A stretch of 64,000 nucleotides of DNA from UBA1431 sp002329665 (GTDB lineage: Bacteria; Bacillota; Clostridia; Christensenellales; UBA1431). Within the stretch, counting starts at the first letter, position 1, and each line of letters starts with the position of its first letter. Below, piece after piece: positions 41,035 through 48,705 of this stretch. The notes below the pieces were generated by a model that was not told the DNA's origin, ran no database searches, and worked only from the letters and a program-made list of their open reading frames with translations. The DNA is taken from the NCBI GenBank assembly GCA_040772545.1, contig JAXGXY010000001.1:682001-746000 (forward strand), in the 5' to 3' direction. A program made the position numbers and the translations under genes.

Positions 41035-43278
41035 ATGCAAAAAATCACGATAATCATTTCTGCTCAGGATTCTACGGAGAAACTGGATGGATGTCTTGAC
41101 AGCATTGCCAATCAGGACTTGCAGGATATCGAAATCATCTGTTTACTTAACGGCTCGAAAGACGATGCACCTCTAGCGCTGGAAGCATATTCAGACTGCG
41201 GGACGCGGCTTGTTCCGGTTTTCTGCGATGAGAGCCTTGACAGGATGCACGCGAAAAAGGCAGGGGTGGATCAGGCTTTTGGCGAATACATCTTGTTTCT
41301 CGACGGGAATTGCCGTCTACAACCATGGGCATGTTCAGAGCTGTATGAAAAAATACGGGATTGTGAAGCGGATATCCTGCAGTTCAGCACTGAAGAGGAA
41401 AACGCAGGAGGACCCGTATATTATAACACCCCGTATTATGGAACGCTCCTTAATAAGGACATAACGGAGGCCTGTTTCGTAGAACAGCGGTACCGGTATT
41501 CATTATGGGACAAACTGTTTTCCGCGGAGCTTGTGAAAAAGGCGTTTTCCCATATAGGCGCTGATTGCCCCATCGAGAACGATTGTTTTCCTTACTTCTA
41601 TCTGTCGTTTTTTGCACGCCGTTTCTGTGGGTATATCGGAGAAAGCTGCTGCCGTTATCTGGAACACGGGCATATGCGTTCCGAGCCGAATCTTGGGATG
41701 CTCGAGAGATTCTGTTCACAGGTCAAGGTTGCAAAAAGCCTGGAGACCTTCCTGAAAGATCAGAAACAGTATGATGAATATGAAGGTGCCCTGAAAGCGA
41801 TAGAAGACAATATCGTTAATACCTGTATTGAAAAATGGCACGACTGTCTGCCGATGGAACTATTCGCAGGCGGATTCGACATGCTGCTAGACTACTGCGG
41901 CGTGGAAAAAACGATCTCCGGACTCGCGTCGAAATATTGGAACAAGAGGGTCGAAATAGCCGGAAGGATTCGGGGAGGACGCGCACTCAACGCCAAACCT
42001 ACGGAAATAAAGACCATCGTCATACATTATTTTCGCTATTGTTTCGGCGGCGTGGGGCGTGTCATGTCCGCCCTGATCCCCATGTGGATCGACATGGGAT
42101 ATCGGGTGATACTGCTTACGGATACGCCTCCCACGGAGATCGACTATCCGCTGGATCCGAGGAGCGAGCGCATCGTGCTCCATGACGTGAAAAGCAATAA
42201 CAGGGACGAGTACACGCTGCGCGCCCGGCAGTGGAGCGATATTCTTGAAAAGTATCGGGTGGATGCGGTCATGTATCTGGCCTGGCACTCCGATCTGCTG
42301 CTTTGGGATCTCTGCTGCGTGAAGAGCAGGGGCATTCCGTTCGTTATATGCACGCACAATGTCTTTTCGTATTTTCTGAACCGCATGGGAATAGAGTTCG
42401 GGCAACTGGCCCCCATCTATAAGCTTACCGACGCGGTCGTGTCCCTGTCTGAAGCGGACAGAAGCTACTGGAGCCATTTTGCGCCCCGTTCCTTCTATGT
42501 CCCCAACCCGGTGAACGAAGAGCTGCAAAATGTTAAGCCGAGTTCGCTCGATTCGCATATTGTCCTTTGGATCGGACGCTTTACCTGGGAAAAAAAGCTG
42601 ACGGACGCGATGGACATCTTCGCGGGCGTGCTCAGGGAGGTGCCCGACGCCAAGCTGTGGATCGTGGGCTCGCCGATGGATCCGGGCAAAATGGAGCACT
42701 ATTATGAACGGTGCGAAAAACTGGGCCTGGTGGACAGCGTCGTGTTCTGGGGACAGCAAAAAGACGTTTCCCCTTTCTACACTCAGGCCTCCGTGCACCT
42801 GATGACTTCGGTTTTCGAGGGATATCCGATGGTGCTTCTGGAAAGCCGCGCTTACGGTTTGCCGGCGGTGGTTTACGATATCCCGTATCTTGAGATGCAA
42901 CGCGACGGACGGGGAATCCGCAGGATTCCGCAGGGGGACAGGGAAAGCGCGGCCCATGCGATCGTGGAATTGCTGCGAAACGACGATCTGAGAAGGCAGA
43001 TGGGCCGCGAAGCGAGAGCATGCTTTCAGAGCTGCCTGGACTTCGATCTTCGCGCGGCCTGGGAAAACGTGTTTACCGGGCTCATGGCCCCGGCGGACCC
43101 GGAAGACGCGCCTGCGGAGACGGAGAGGGTCATGATAGAAACCATCGTGAGCCATTACCGTTACGGCTGGAGGAACAGATTAAGCAAGCTGGAAAGAGTA
43201 GAGAAGAAGCTAAAAAAGGATATTGCCGACTTGAAAAAAGTTATCTCTCTTCTAAACGGATGTAAATTTGGATATTGA
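41035..43278 (+). CDS. Bifunctional glycosyltransferase (GT2 + GT4)
   Basis: A 747-residue protein with an N-terminal family-2 glycosyltransferase domain (~1-220; ITIIISAQDSTEKLDGCLDSI, then EYILFLDGNC with the DxN metal motif) and a C-terminal GT4 domain (~325-690). The GT4 part shows FGGVGRVMSALIPMW, the acceptor/donor motif IVLWIGRFTWEKK, and EGYPMVLLE (E-x7-E). A short coiled coil with many Lys ends the protein. It probably builds a surface polysaccharide or glycosylates a coat/S-layer protein. The start ATG has TCGGAGGG upstream. The next gene overlaps by 11 bases. Confidence 0.88.
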   Translation: MQKITIIISAQDSTEKLDGCLDSIANQDLQDIEIICLLNGSKDDAPLALEAYSDCGTRLVPVFCDESLDRMHAKKAGVDQAFGEYILFLDGNCRLQPWACSELYEKIRDCEADILQFSTEEENAGGPVYYNTPYYGTLLNKDITEACFVEQRYRYSLWDKLFSAELVKKAFSHIGADCPIENDCFPYFYLSFFARRFCGYIGESCCRYLEHGHMRSEPNLGMLERFCSQVKVAKSLETFLKDQKQYDEYEGALKAIEDNIVNTCIEKWHDCLPMELFAGGFDMLLDYCGVEKTISGLASKYWNKRVEIAGRIRGGRALNAKPTEIKTIVIHYFRYCFGGVGRVMSALIPMWIDMGYRVILLTDTPPTEIDYPLDPRSERIVLHDVKSNNRDEYTLRARQWSDILEKYRVDAVMYLAWHSDLLLWDLCCVKSRGIPFVICTHNVFSYFLNRMGIEFGQLAPIYKLTDAVVSLSEADRSYWSHFAPRSFYVPNPVNEELQNVKPSSLDSHIVLWIGRFTWEKKLTDAMDIFAGVLREVPDAKLWIVGSPMDPGKMEHYYERCEKLGLVDSVVFWGQQKDVSPFYTQASVHLMTSVFEGYPMVLLESRAYGLPAVVYDIPYLEMQRDGRGIRRIPQGDRESAAHAIVELLRNDDLRRQMGREARACFQSCLDFDLRAAWENVFTGLMAPADPEDAPAETERVMIETIVSHYRYGWRNRLSKLERVEKKLKKDIADLKKVISLLNGCKFGY

Positions 43279-44644
43279 GGAACAAAGGGAACTCGTTATA
43301 AAAAATAAACGACTGAAAAAGGCATTAAAAAAAATCAGAAACTCACAATCGTATCGTATAGGCCGCATGATCACGTGGCTGCCCCGGAAAACGCATAGAT
43401 GGCTGGGCGGGGTCAAACGCCGGCAAAAGGACGGGGCGGGCAAACCGGCGGCGGAGGCGGCGTTACCGGAAAATATTCAGGGGGAAACGCAAAAGACAGA
43501 CAGTGCAGTAAAAGACCGGCGCACCCTGCTTTTCGTATGCGGAACGGTCTACCAGCTGATGGTGGCCATAAATATCCGCCTCACCCTTTGCGAGGGGGAG
43601 ACCGCGGACCTGCTTCTCTACGACGCAACGGACTGGTCGCTGCTGCTGCCCCGCATAAGGGAACTGGCCCTGTTCCGAAGAGTCGAATTGTGCTTTGTTA
43701 AAGAAGAGCTTATTAGGTTAGTCCAAATGGATGTAAGGACTTATTCACCAGACGATTCCGAAGCGCTCTTTTCTTCCGTATTCTGCGAGGATACCCTTTC
43801 GCTGGAATATACCGACGTGTATCTGCCTTTATCCCTGGAGCCCGCAGCCGTATATGAGCATCTGCTTTCAAAGGGGCTAAAGGTGAAGGCGCACATTTTT
43901 GAAGAAGGCATAGGCGCTTACTGGATGAATATCAAACAGAGGCTGAACGCTTACCGCTTCGTTTATTCGCGCCATGAAAGGTCGCTGCATATCGACAGGC
44001 ACATTTCGGAATTGCTGCTGCTTTTTCCGCAATTCTATGTGGGAACGCCGCTTCCTTTCCCCGTCAATCCGGTGCCGTCCATGAAGGCGGACCCGCGCGT
44101 ATATGATGCGTTCCAAAAGGTTTTCGGCAAACCTCCTGCGCTTTCAGAACCGTTCATATTCCTTGAACAGGCACACGTGGGAAGCCCCGTGAATTATAAC
44201 TGGGACGATTTCTACGTGGTGGAACAGATCGCGAAAATCATAGGCAAAGACAACCTTATCGTCAAAATGCATCCGCGTTCAATAGTCGACCGCTTTACCC
44301 CCGCGGGCTACCGCTTGATGCAGGACCGGGTTTATCCCTGGGAAATGTACTTTTCCTCGGGAAACCTTGGCGCGAAAGTGCTTATCACGGTGAGTTCGGG
44401 CGTAGCGCTGACCTCTTTAATGCTTTCTGACCGGCAGATCAGGATAGTATGCCTCGCTAACGTCGTGCGGAGCAGCAAAAGCGGGAACAGGGAGACCTGG
44501 CCGGCGAAGTTCCAGGAACTGCTGCTAAAAGACTGCAATAAGGATGAAAAGGTTTTGTTCCTGCCCAAAAATGAAGAAGCATTGAACGAAACGGTCAGGT
44601 ATCTGTTGGGTGCAATCGATAAAGGCCAATGTGGGAGGACTTGA
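43268..44644 (+). CDS. GT52/polysialyltransferase-like glycosyltransferase
   Basis: A 458-residue protein. After an N-terminal coiled, basic linker with NSQSYRIGRMITWLPRK (a motif seen next to glycosyltransferase domains), the domain from residue ~80 resembles the GT52 / polysialyltransferase family: TLLFVCGTVYQLMVAINI at its start, HIFEEGIGAYW (acidic pair), VKMHPRS and ITVSSGVALTSLML (nucleotide-sugar His-Pro and Ser motifs). Such enzymes add sialic acid or related sugars. Start TTG 43268 overlaps the preceding gene. A single-base gap to the next gene indicates one operon. Confidence 0.72.
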   Translation: MDIEEQRELVIKNKRLKKALKKIRNSQSYRIGRMITWLPRKTHRWLGGVKRRQKDGAGKPAAEAALPENIQGETQKTDSAVKDRRTLLFVCGTVYQLMVAINIRLTLCEGETADLLLYDATDWSLLLPRIRELALFRRVELCFVKEELIRLVQMDVRTYSPDDSEALFSSVFCEDTLSLEYTDVYLPLSLEPAAVYEHLLSKGLKVKAHIFEEGIGAYWMNIKQRLNAYRFVYSRHERSLHIDRHISELLLLFPQFYVGTPLPFPVNPVPSMKADPRVYDAFQKVFGKPPALSEPFIFLEQAHVGSPVNYNWDDFYVVEQIAKIIGKDNLIVKMHPRSIVDRFTPAGYRLMQDRVYPWEMYFSSGNLGAKVLITVSSGVALTSLMLSDRQIRIVCLANVVRSSKSGNRETWPAKFQELLLKDCNKDEKVLFLPKNEEALNETVRYLLGAIDKGQCGRT

Positions 44645-44645
44645 T

Positions 44646-46340
44646 ATGGGTATCAGTGAAGAAAAGGAGTATTCGACGAAAGTATCGGTCATTCTGGTGC
44701 TGCGCGACTGCCCGCCGGATATATCTTATTGTATTGATTCATTGGTGTATCAAACGCTGGAAGAGATGGAATTGTTGTTGGTCGGTAATGCAAACGATAA
44801 AAGCGTTGCAGAGCTCATGAACTACTATTCCAAAATATCGCCCAGAGTCCGGGTCTGTCCCTTACCCGAAGACTGGGAAGGACAGGGCCGGCGCTATGGC
44901 TTGTCCCGGGTTTTCGGAGAATATGTGCTTTTTGCCGACGAGGATACCGCGTTACGGTACCGCGCCTGTGCGCAAATGCATAGCAGAGGAGCGGAAACAA
45001 ACAGCAACCTGGTCTACGCGCGCAATGTTGAAATCCTAAGCGCCCATGAAAAAGCGCCCTGCCCTTTGATCGAAGAATCCAAGCCGGGAGTGGCCGCAAA
45101 GGACTGTTTATTAAAAAAAGCGCATTACCGTTTTCCGTGTTATCTCTGGAAAAGGGATTTTTTGATGGAGCATCCCCTTGAGGAGGACGGTCCGTTCGAC
45201 AGCCTTGCCTATACTTGGCGTGCGGCATCTTTCTGCAAGACGGTCGGAGTCATTAAAGAGGAAATGTCCTACAGCCTGACCGGCAGCGGCTCCTCGCATG
45301 TTACGGACGGCATCTCTTTTGATAAAGCGGTAAGAACGCTGATCGACGGCTGCGATCCGTCGGCGCTGGGCGTGGTTCTCCAACGTGCAGGGGAGATGAC
45401 GGCTATGGCCGCATGCAGGCACGACGAACACTTCGATGTGTATTTGGCCCTGCTTAGGTTCATCGCCGCAAAATGGACCGAATTGGGACTGGGGGAACTG
45501 CCGCGCGATTGGGCGCCGTTGATTCAGTGGCCTGAACGTTGGTTTGAAGCAAACGTCTTTGTACCGGCTTTTGACAGGCTGCCGGACGAGAAAGAGAAAA
45601 CCAATGCGGGGAAAGCGTTTGGGGAAGATACCGTTCTGCATTCGCTGGATAAAACGGACTGCGATTGCGCTTCGAAACCGTTGATGCAGGAAGCGGCAGC
45701 CCTTAGCAAATGGGATTTCGTGGAGGAATACTGTGCGCTGAAGGCTCTGGCCGACAACGGCGGTGTGGTCCTTAACCGGTTGCTGGAGGTGAACGGCAAT
45801 TTTCGTTGCCTGCGCTGCCTGGACAGCTTCTTCGTCTTTGAAACCGAGGATCGGATATCGACGCTGGTCTATGGCGGGGCGGCCGGTTCGCCCGTTTTGC
45901 ACAAGATTCTCGCCACCTATGACAATCGCGATTTCTACCCCGATCCGTTTTACCCTTTGGCCGCGAGGATAAAAAATGTGTTGATGGCGGAATATGACGT
46001 CGTGTTTGACGGAAATGAGCGGCTGTACCGGCCGGGTATAATGCTCTTCGATCCGTATACTTTTTTGGTCCGGCAAAACGTAGCGTTAAACCTTGCGTCT
46101 TTGCCGGTTTCGGAATATACTGACCGGAACCCGGTCTTTGAATACTTGTTCAACGCGGGCAAAAGGAACAATCAGGAGCTTAAAATGCTCAGATGGGAAC
46201 TCGCACGGGCAAAGGAGAATAAAACCGCACAGAACAAGAGATATAGGGCGCTGCAGAAAAAGTATGAAAAGGAGCAAAAAGAACGCGCCAATTTGTTCAA
46301 AACACTGAAAATGTTGGCGTTGTCAGAGGAAAAACAATGA
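44646..46340 (+). CDS. Glycosyltransferase: GT2-like domain with a degenerate GT32-like domain
   Basis: A 564-residue protein. Residues ~10-220 look like a GT2 domain (KVSVILVLRDCPPDISYCIDSL, with LFADEDTA as DxD-like site). Residues ~345-500 resemble the GT32 (OCH1/mannosyltransferase) fold: KWDFVEEYCALKALADNGGVVLNRLLEV, FVFETEDRI, GSPVLHKILATYDNR. In GT32 the segment after the GG turn normally holds the DxD metal site (GGIYLDTD); here it is VVLNRLLE, so the domain is probably inactive or altered. It ends in a Lys/Glu coiled coil. The start ATG 44646 follows GGGAGG. It is the last gene before the right repeat. Confidence 0.7.
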   Translation: MGISEEKEYSTKVSVILVLRDCPPDISYCIDSLVYQTLEEMELLLVGNANDKSVAELMNYYSKISPRVRVCPLPEDWEGQGRRYGLSRVFGEYVLFADEDTALRYRACAQMHSRGAETNSNLVYARNVEILSAHEKAPCPLIEESKPGVAAKDCLLKKAHYRFPCYLWKRDFLMEHPLEEDGPFDSLAYTWRAASFCKTVGVIKEEMSYSLTGSGSSHVTDGISFDKAVRTLIDGCDPSALGVVLQRAGEMTAMAACRHDEHFDVYLALLRFIAAKWTELGLGELPRDWAPLIQWPERWFEANVFVPAFDRLPDEKEKTNAGKAFGEDTVLHSLDKTDCDCASKPLMQEAAALSKWDFVEEYCALKALADNGGVVLNRLLEVNGNFRCLRCLDSFFVFETEDRISTLVYGGAAGSPVLHKILATYDNRDFYPDPFYPLAARIKNVLMAEYDVVFDGNERLYRPGIMLFDPYTFLVRQNVALNLASLPVSEYTDRNPVFEYLFNAGKRNNQELKMLRWELARAKENKTAQNKRYRALQKKYEKEQKERANLFKTLKMLALSEEKQ

Positions 46341-46395
46341 AATCGCCTGAGACGTCGCAGGGTGAAGATACGACTGGGTAACCGAATAACCAGGG

Positions 46396-46433
46396 AAAGC
46401 CGGAGAGCGATAAATTTCGTTCCCCGGCTTTTT
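46396..46433 (+). terminator. Terminator within the right repeat copy
   Basis: AAAGCCGG / CCGGCTTT with a 20-base loop and trailing T; ends the glycosyltransferase operon. Confidence 0.6.
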
Positions 46434-46499
46434 GAATATTATGAGAGAGACTTCAATTCCTTGGCATGCGCTGTCCCGATTCAGATACATATCGCGCGC

Positions 46500-46622
46500 T
46501 ACACTAAAATTGGTGTATATACTTGTGGAATTTTGGTATATACTGAATTCGTATTCTATGATATCAAATATCCCGGTATATCAAAAATTCCACATGCAAA
46601 GCATCGCTGGATTGCTTTGCAT
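46500..46622 (+). ncRNA. Putative structured RNA in the right repeat copy
   Basis: The same four helices as in the left copy, with TACACTA/TGGTGTA (a C-G pair replacing U-G) and TTTGGTAT/ATATCAAA (a G-U replacing G-C). The compatible changes support an RNA fold over a coding role. Confidence 0.5.
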
Positions 46623-46649
46623 AATTATGAACGGCTATAAACTTAATAG

Positions 46650-47336
46650 AAGATAGAGTCAGCGCAGGCAAAGATAAACGAGCTGCTTGATCAAAGCGTT
46701 ATTACGTCTGCCGACGCACGTAAAAATACTATCAATGAATCCGGCAAAGAGTTGGATCTATCCAAAATCGATGTTGATGAACTCCGGGAGCAATTCAAGA
46801 AACTGCGAAATAAAAATCTAGTCATATCTGACTTGCGAGAATTGATCGAGGCAAAGCTGAAAAAAATGCTGCGCCGGAATGTTACCCGCACACAGTTTGC
46901 TGAGCGTTTCCGTAACATCATCGATGAATATAACGCTGGCGGTTCTCGGAATGATGATTTCTATGAAAAGCTTCTTGAATTAATGGAACAGCTATTTGAG
47001 GAAGAACAACGCCATATTAAAGAAGAGCTTTCTGAAGAAGAGCTCGAAATCTTCGATCTCCTGTGCAAAGAACATCTTACACAGGAGGAAGAGAAAAAAG
47101 TAAAACTGGCAGCGAAGGAGTTATATAACACGCTGCTCTCTAAGAAAAAGGATTTGTTTGTTGTCGGCTGGCAAAATGACCCGCAGCCAAAAGAGCGTGT
47201 CAAGAGCGAGATTGTTACGGTGCTTAACACTTTCCTACCGGAAAGTTACGACCGAGAGGTGTTCCTACATAAGAGTAGTATCGTGTTTAACCATATCGTT
47301 GACCAAGCCATGACCGGATATAACTGGGTGGCATAA
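46650..47336 (+). pseudogene. hsdR: C-terminal remnant of a type I restriction endonuclease subunit R
   Basis: A 228-codon open fragment. It matches by eye the C-terminal domain of HsdR (EcoEI-type): LDQSVITSADARKNTINESGKELDLSKIDVDELREQFKK and, near the end, RVKSEIVTVLNTFLPESYDREVF plus FNHIVDQAMTGYNW. The nuclease and helicase domains are missing; the frame begins right after the right repeat copy with no start codon or ribosome site for it (an in-frame ATG at 46752 could still be used). No hsdM or hsdS is visible. It is more AT-rich than the core genes. A deletion or insertion event removed the rest. Confidence 0.82.
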
Positions 47337-47343
47337 AAAAGTA

Positions 47344-47373
47344 GACCACACTAAAGACATTGTCTTAAGTGTG
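47344..47373. terminator. Hairpin after the hsdR remnant
   Basis: CCACACTAAAGAC and GTCTTAAGTGTG pair with one mismatch around an ATT loop; followed by ATCTCTTGTT. It probably served the restriction operon. Confidence 0.5.
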
Positions 47374-47554
47374 ATCTCTTGTTGCCCCGCTTGAAGCTGT
47401 CACACAAGTTTTTTCATAAATCCCTGTGTGAACGCCCCAAAGTACACACTTTTTTTATTACGCGGGTGTTATTCGGCATTTTGCTAAAAGCAAGAATCCT
47501 CAAAATAAGCGGGTTTGCGGCATGTATTACTTTACCCAAAACGCATCTTAATAT

Positions 47555-47579
47555 GTTCAAATCCTGTCACCTTGCCTCC
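47555..47579 (+). other. tRNA-3'-end-like scar between hsdR remnant and ssrA
   Basis: GTTCAAATCCTGTCACC, continuing with TTGCCTCC, has the T-loop consensus and 3' half of a tRNA, but the upstream side does not form a T-stem and no tRNA body precedes it. It is followed by GTGGGTGCAAAAGTGGGTGC, which often marks the ends of integrated elements. I read it as a possible attachment-site remnant. The rest of 47337-47663 has no gene I can support. Confidence 0.35.
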
Positions 47580-47620
47580 CCGAAAATAATCCAAGTGGGT
47601 GCAAAAGTGGGTGCATAAGC

Positions 47621-47658
47621 AAAAAGTAAATCCCGCAAACCGTCTATTTGTGGGATTT
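47621..47658 (-). terminator. Terminator of ssrA
   Basis: On the minus strand, AAATCCCACAAA / TTTGCGGGATTT (one wobble) is followed by ACTTTTTGC, five bases after the mature tmRNA end. Confidence 0.75.
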
Positions 47659-47663
47659 ATAGT

Positions 47664-48021
47664 TGGTGGAGGCGAGGGGAGTTGAACCCCTGTCCGAAAA
47701 CCTGTTGACCGGACTTTCTCCGAGCGCAGCGGATGTTTTGGGATTCCCCCGGCGCCGCCCCCGTCCGCAGGGTCAGCGCTTCGGTAGCTTCATCGAGTCC
47801 CACCCGGCACAAAGCTTGACCGGGCTGGTTCCCCGCTTATTTTGACGCCCCGCTCCGCCTCAAGCGGGAGGAAGCGGTGGGACGCTCACGGCCTTAAGCC
47901 GCGAGAGCGTATTCGTTATTGTTTGCGTTTGTTTTTTTGCCCGAGTTTTATCGCAGTCTCAGACAGCTGCGGCTCGCTTATCCAGCCCCCTGCGATCCCC
48001 GTCGAAACCAGGTACGCCCCC
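47664..48021 (-). ncRNA. ssrA: Transfer-messenger RNA (tmRNA)
   Basis: The 5' end GGGGGCGTACCTGGTTTCGAC pairs through its first seven bases with the 3' CGCCTCC before the encoded ACCA end, making the tRNA-like acceptor stem. The T-arm GGGTTCAACTCCC is clear. The tag frame (47941 down to 47894) reads, with GGC as the resume codon by analogy with Bacillus (GKTN...), GKKTNANNNEYALAA and TAA. If GCA is used, the tag is ANNNEYALAA. tmRNA with SmpB frees ribosomes stalled on broken mRNAs. It lies beside smpB on the same strand. Confidence 0.95.
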
Positions 48022-48049
48022 ATGAAAAGCGGGATAATCCCACATCAGT

Positions 48050-48058
48050 ATTATACCA
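48050..48058 (-). promoter_or_regulatory. ssrA promoter, extended -10
   Basis: TGGTATAAT on the minus strand lies ~30 bases before the mature 5' end of tmRNA, leaving a short leader to be removed by RNase P. Confidence 0.6.
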
Positions 48059-48076
48059 CAAATACGCTTCAAATGT

Positions 48077-48541
48077 TCATCGCGCGGCGTAATCCTTGAT
48101 TTTCCTTTCGATTTCGCGCTGCGCGTCGCGCCTGGCGACGGTTTCCCTCTTGTCGTAGAGCCTTTTGCCGCGGGCGACGGCGAGTTCCATCTTCGCCAGG
48201 CCGCGCTTGAAGTAGAGGGACAGCGGCACGAGCACGAACCCTTTTTGTTGCGAGAGCGCCTCGAGCCGCGCGATCTCCCGCTCGTGCAGCAGGAGCTTGC
48301 GCTCGCGCAAGGGGTCGACGTTATGGATGTTCCCCTTCTCGTACGGGCTGATGTGCATGCCCCTGACGAACGCCTCGCCCTTTTTGACGATCACGTAGCT
48401 GTCGCGCAGGTTGGCCTTGCCCTGGCGCAGCGATTTGACCTCGGTGCCGACCAGCGCAAGGCCCGCTTCCAGCGTGTCCTCGATGAAATAATCGTGCCGC
48501 GCCTTGCGGTTTTGCGCGATCATCTTTCGCTCCTCAGCCAT
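48077..48541 (-). CDS. smpB: SsrA-binding protein SmpB
   Basis: A 154-residue partner of tmRNA. The N-terminal NRKARHDYFIEDTLEAGLALVGTEVKSLRQGKANLRDSY and the central HISPYEKGNIHNVDPLRERKLLLH are hallmark segments, ending in the basic tail KRLYDKRETVARRDAQREIERK that occupies the mRNA channel. The start at 48541 is set by GAAGGAGG; an upstream in-frame start at 48622 is unsupported. It lies directly before ssrA. Confidence 0.95.
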   Translation of the reverse strand: MAEERKMIAQNRKARHDYFIEDTLEAGLALVGTEVKSLRQGKANLRDSYVIVKKGEAFVRGMHISPYEKGNIHNVDPLRERKLLLHEREIARLEALSQQKGFVLVPLSLYFKRGLAKMELAVARGKRLYDKRETVARRDAQREIERKIKDYAAR

Positions 48542-48598
48542 GACAAGACCTCCTTCGTTCCGGTTTCGTTCCGTGACCGGTAAAACGCCGGTCCGGCG

Positions 48599-48624
48599 AA
48601 AAAATGGCGCCGTAAACGCCATTT
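48599..48624 (-). terminator. Terminator downstream of rnr (minus strand)
   Basis: AAATGGCG / CGCCATTT with a 7-base loop and six T on the minus strand, between rnr and smpB. Confidence 0.6.
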
Positions 48625-48705
48625 ATGATGTAGACTAACCCTATCGGCCGGGAACCTGATGACAATCCTGAGTCCCTTGTTTGTAGCAGCAAAAATTATA
48701 GCACG

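Larger units (their letters stand above)
46386..46647 (+). repeat. Long direct repeat, right copy
   Basis: Second copy of the element at 40735-40997, same orientation. It follows the third glycosyltransferase gene and ends three bases before an open hsdR fragment. Flanking sequences differ on both sides from those of the left copy, so the element, or the block it encloses, has moved or recombined. Confidence 0.92.

Noticed and set aside
47379..47618. 79-codon frame after the hsdR remnant
   Set aside because: It spans the hairpin edge and the tRNA-like scar, has no ribosome site, and its sequence looks like translated noncoding DNA.
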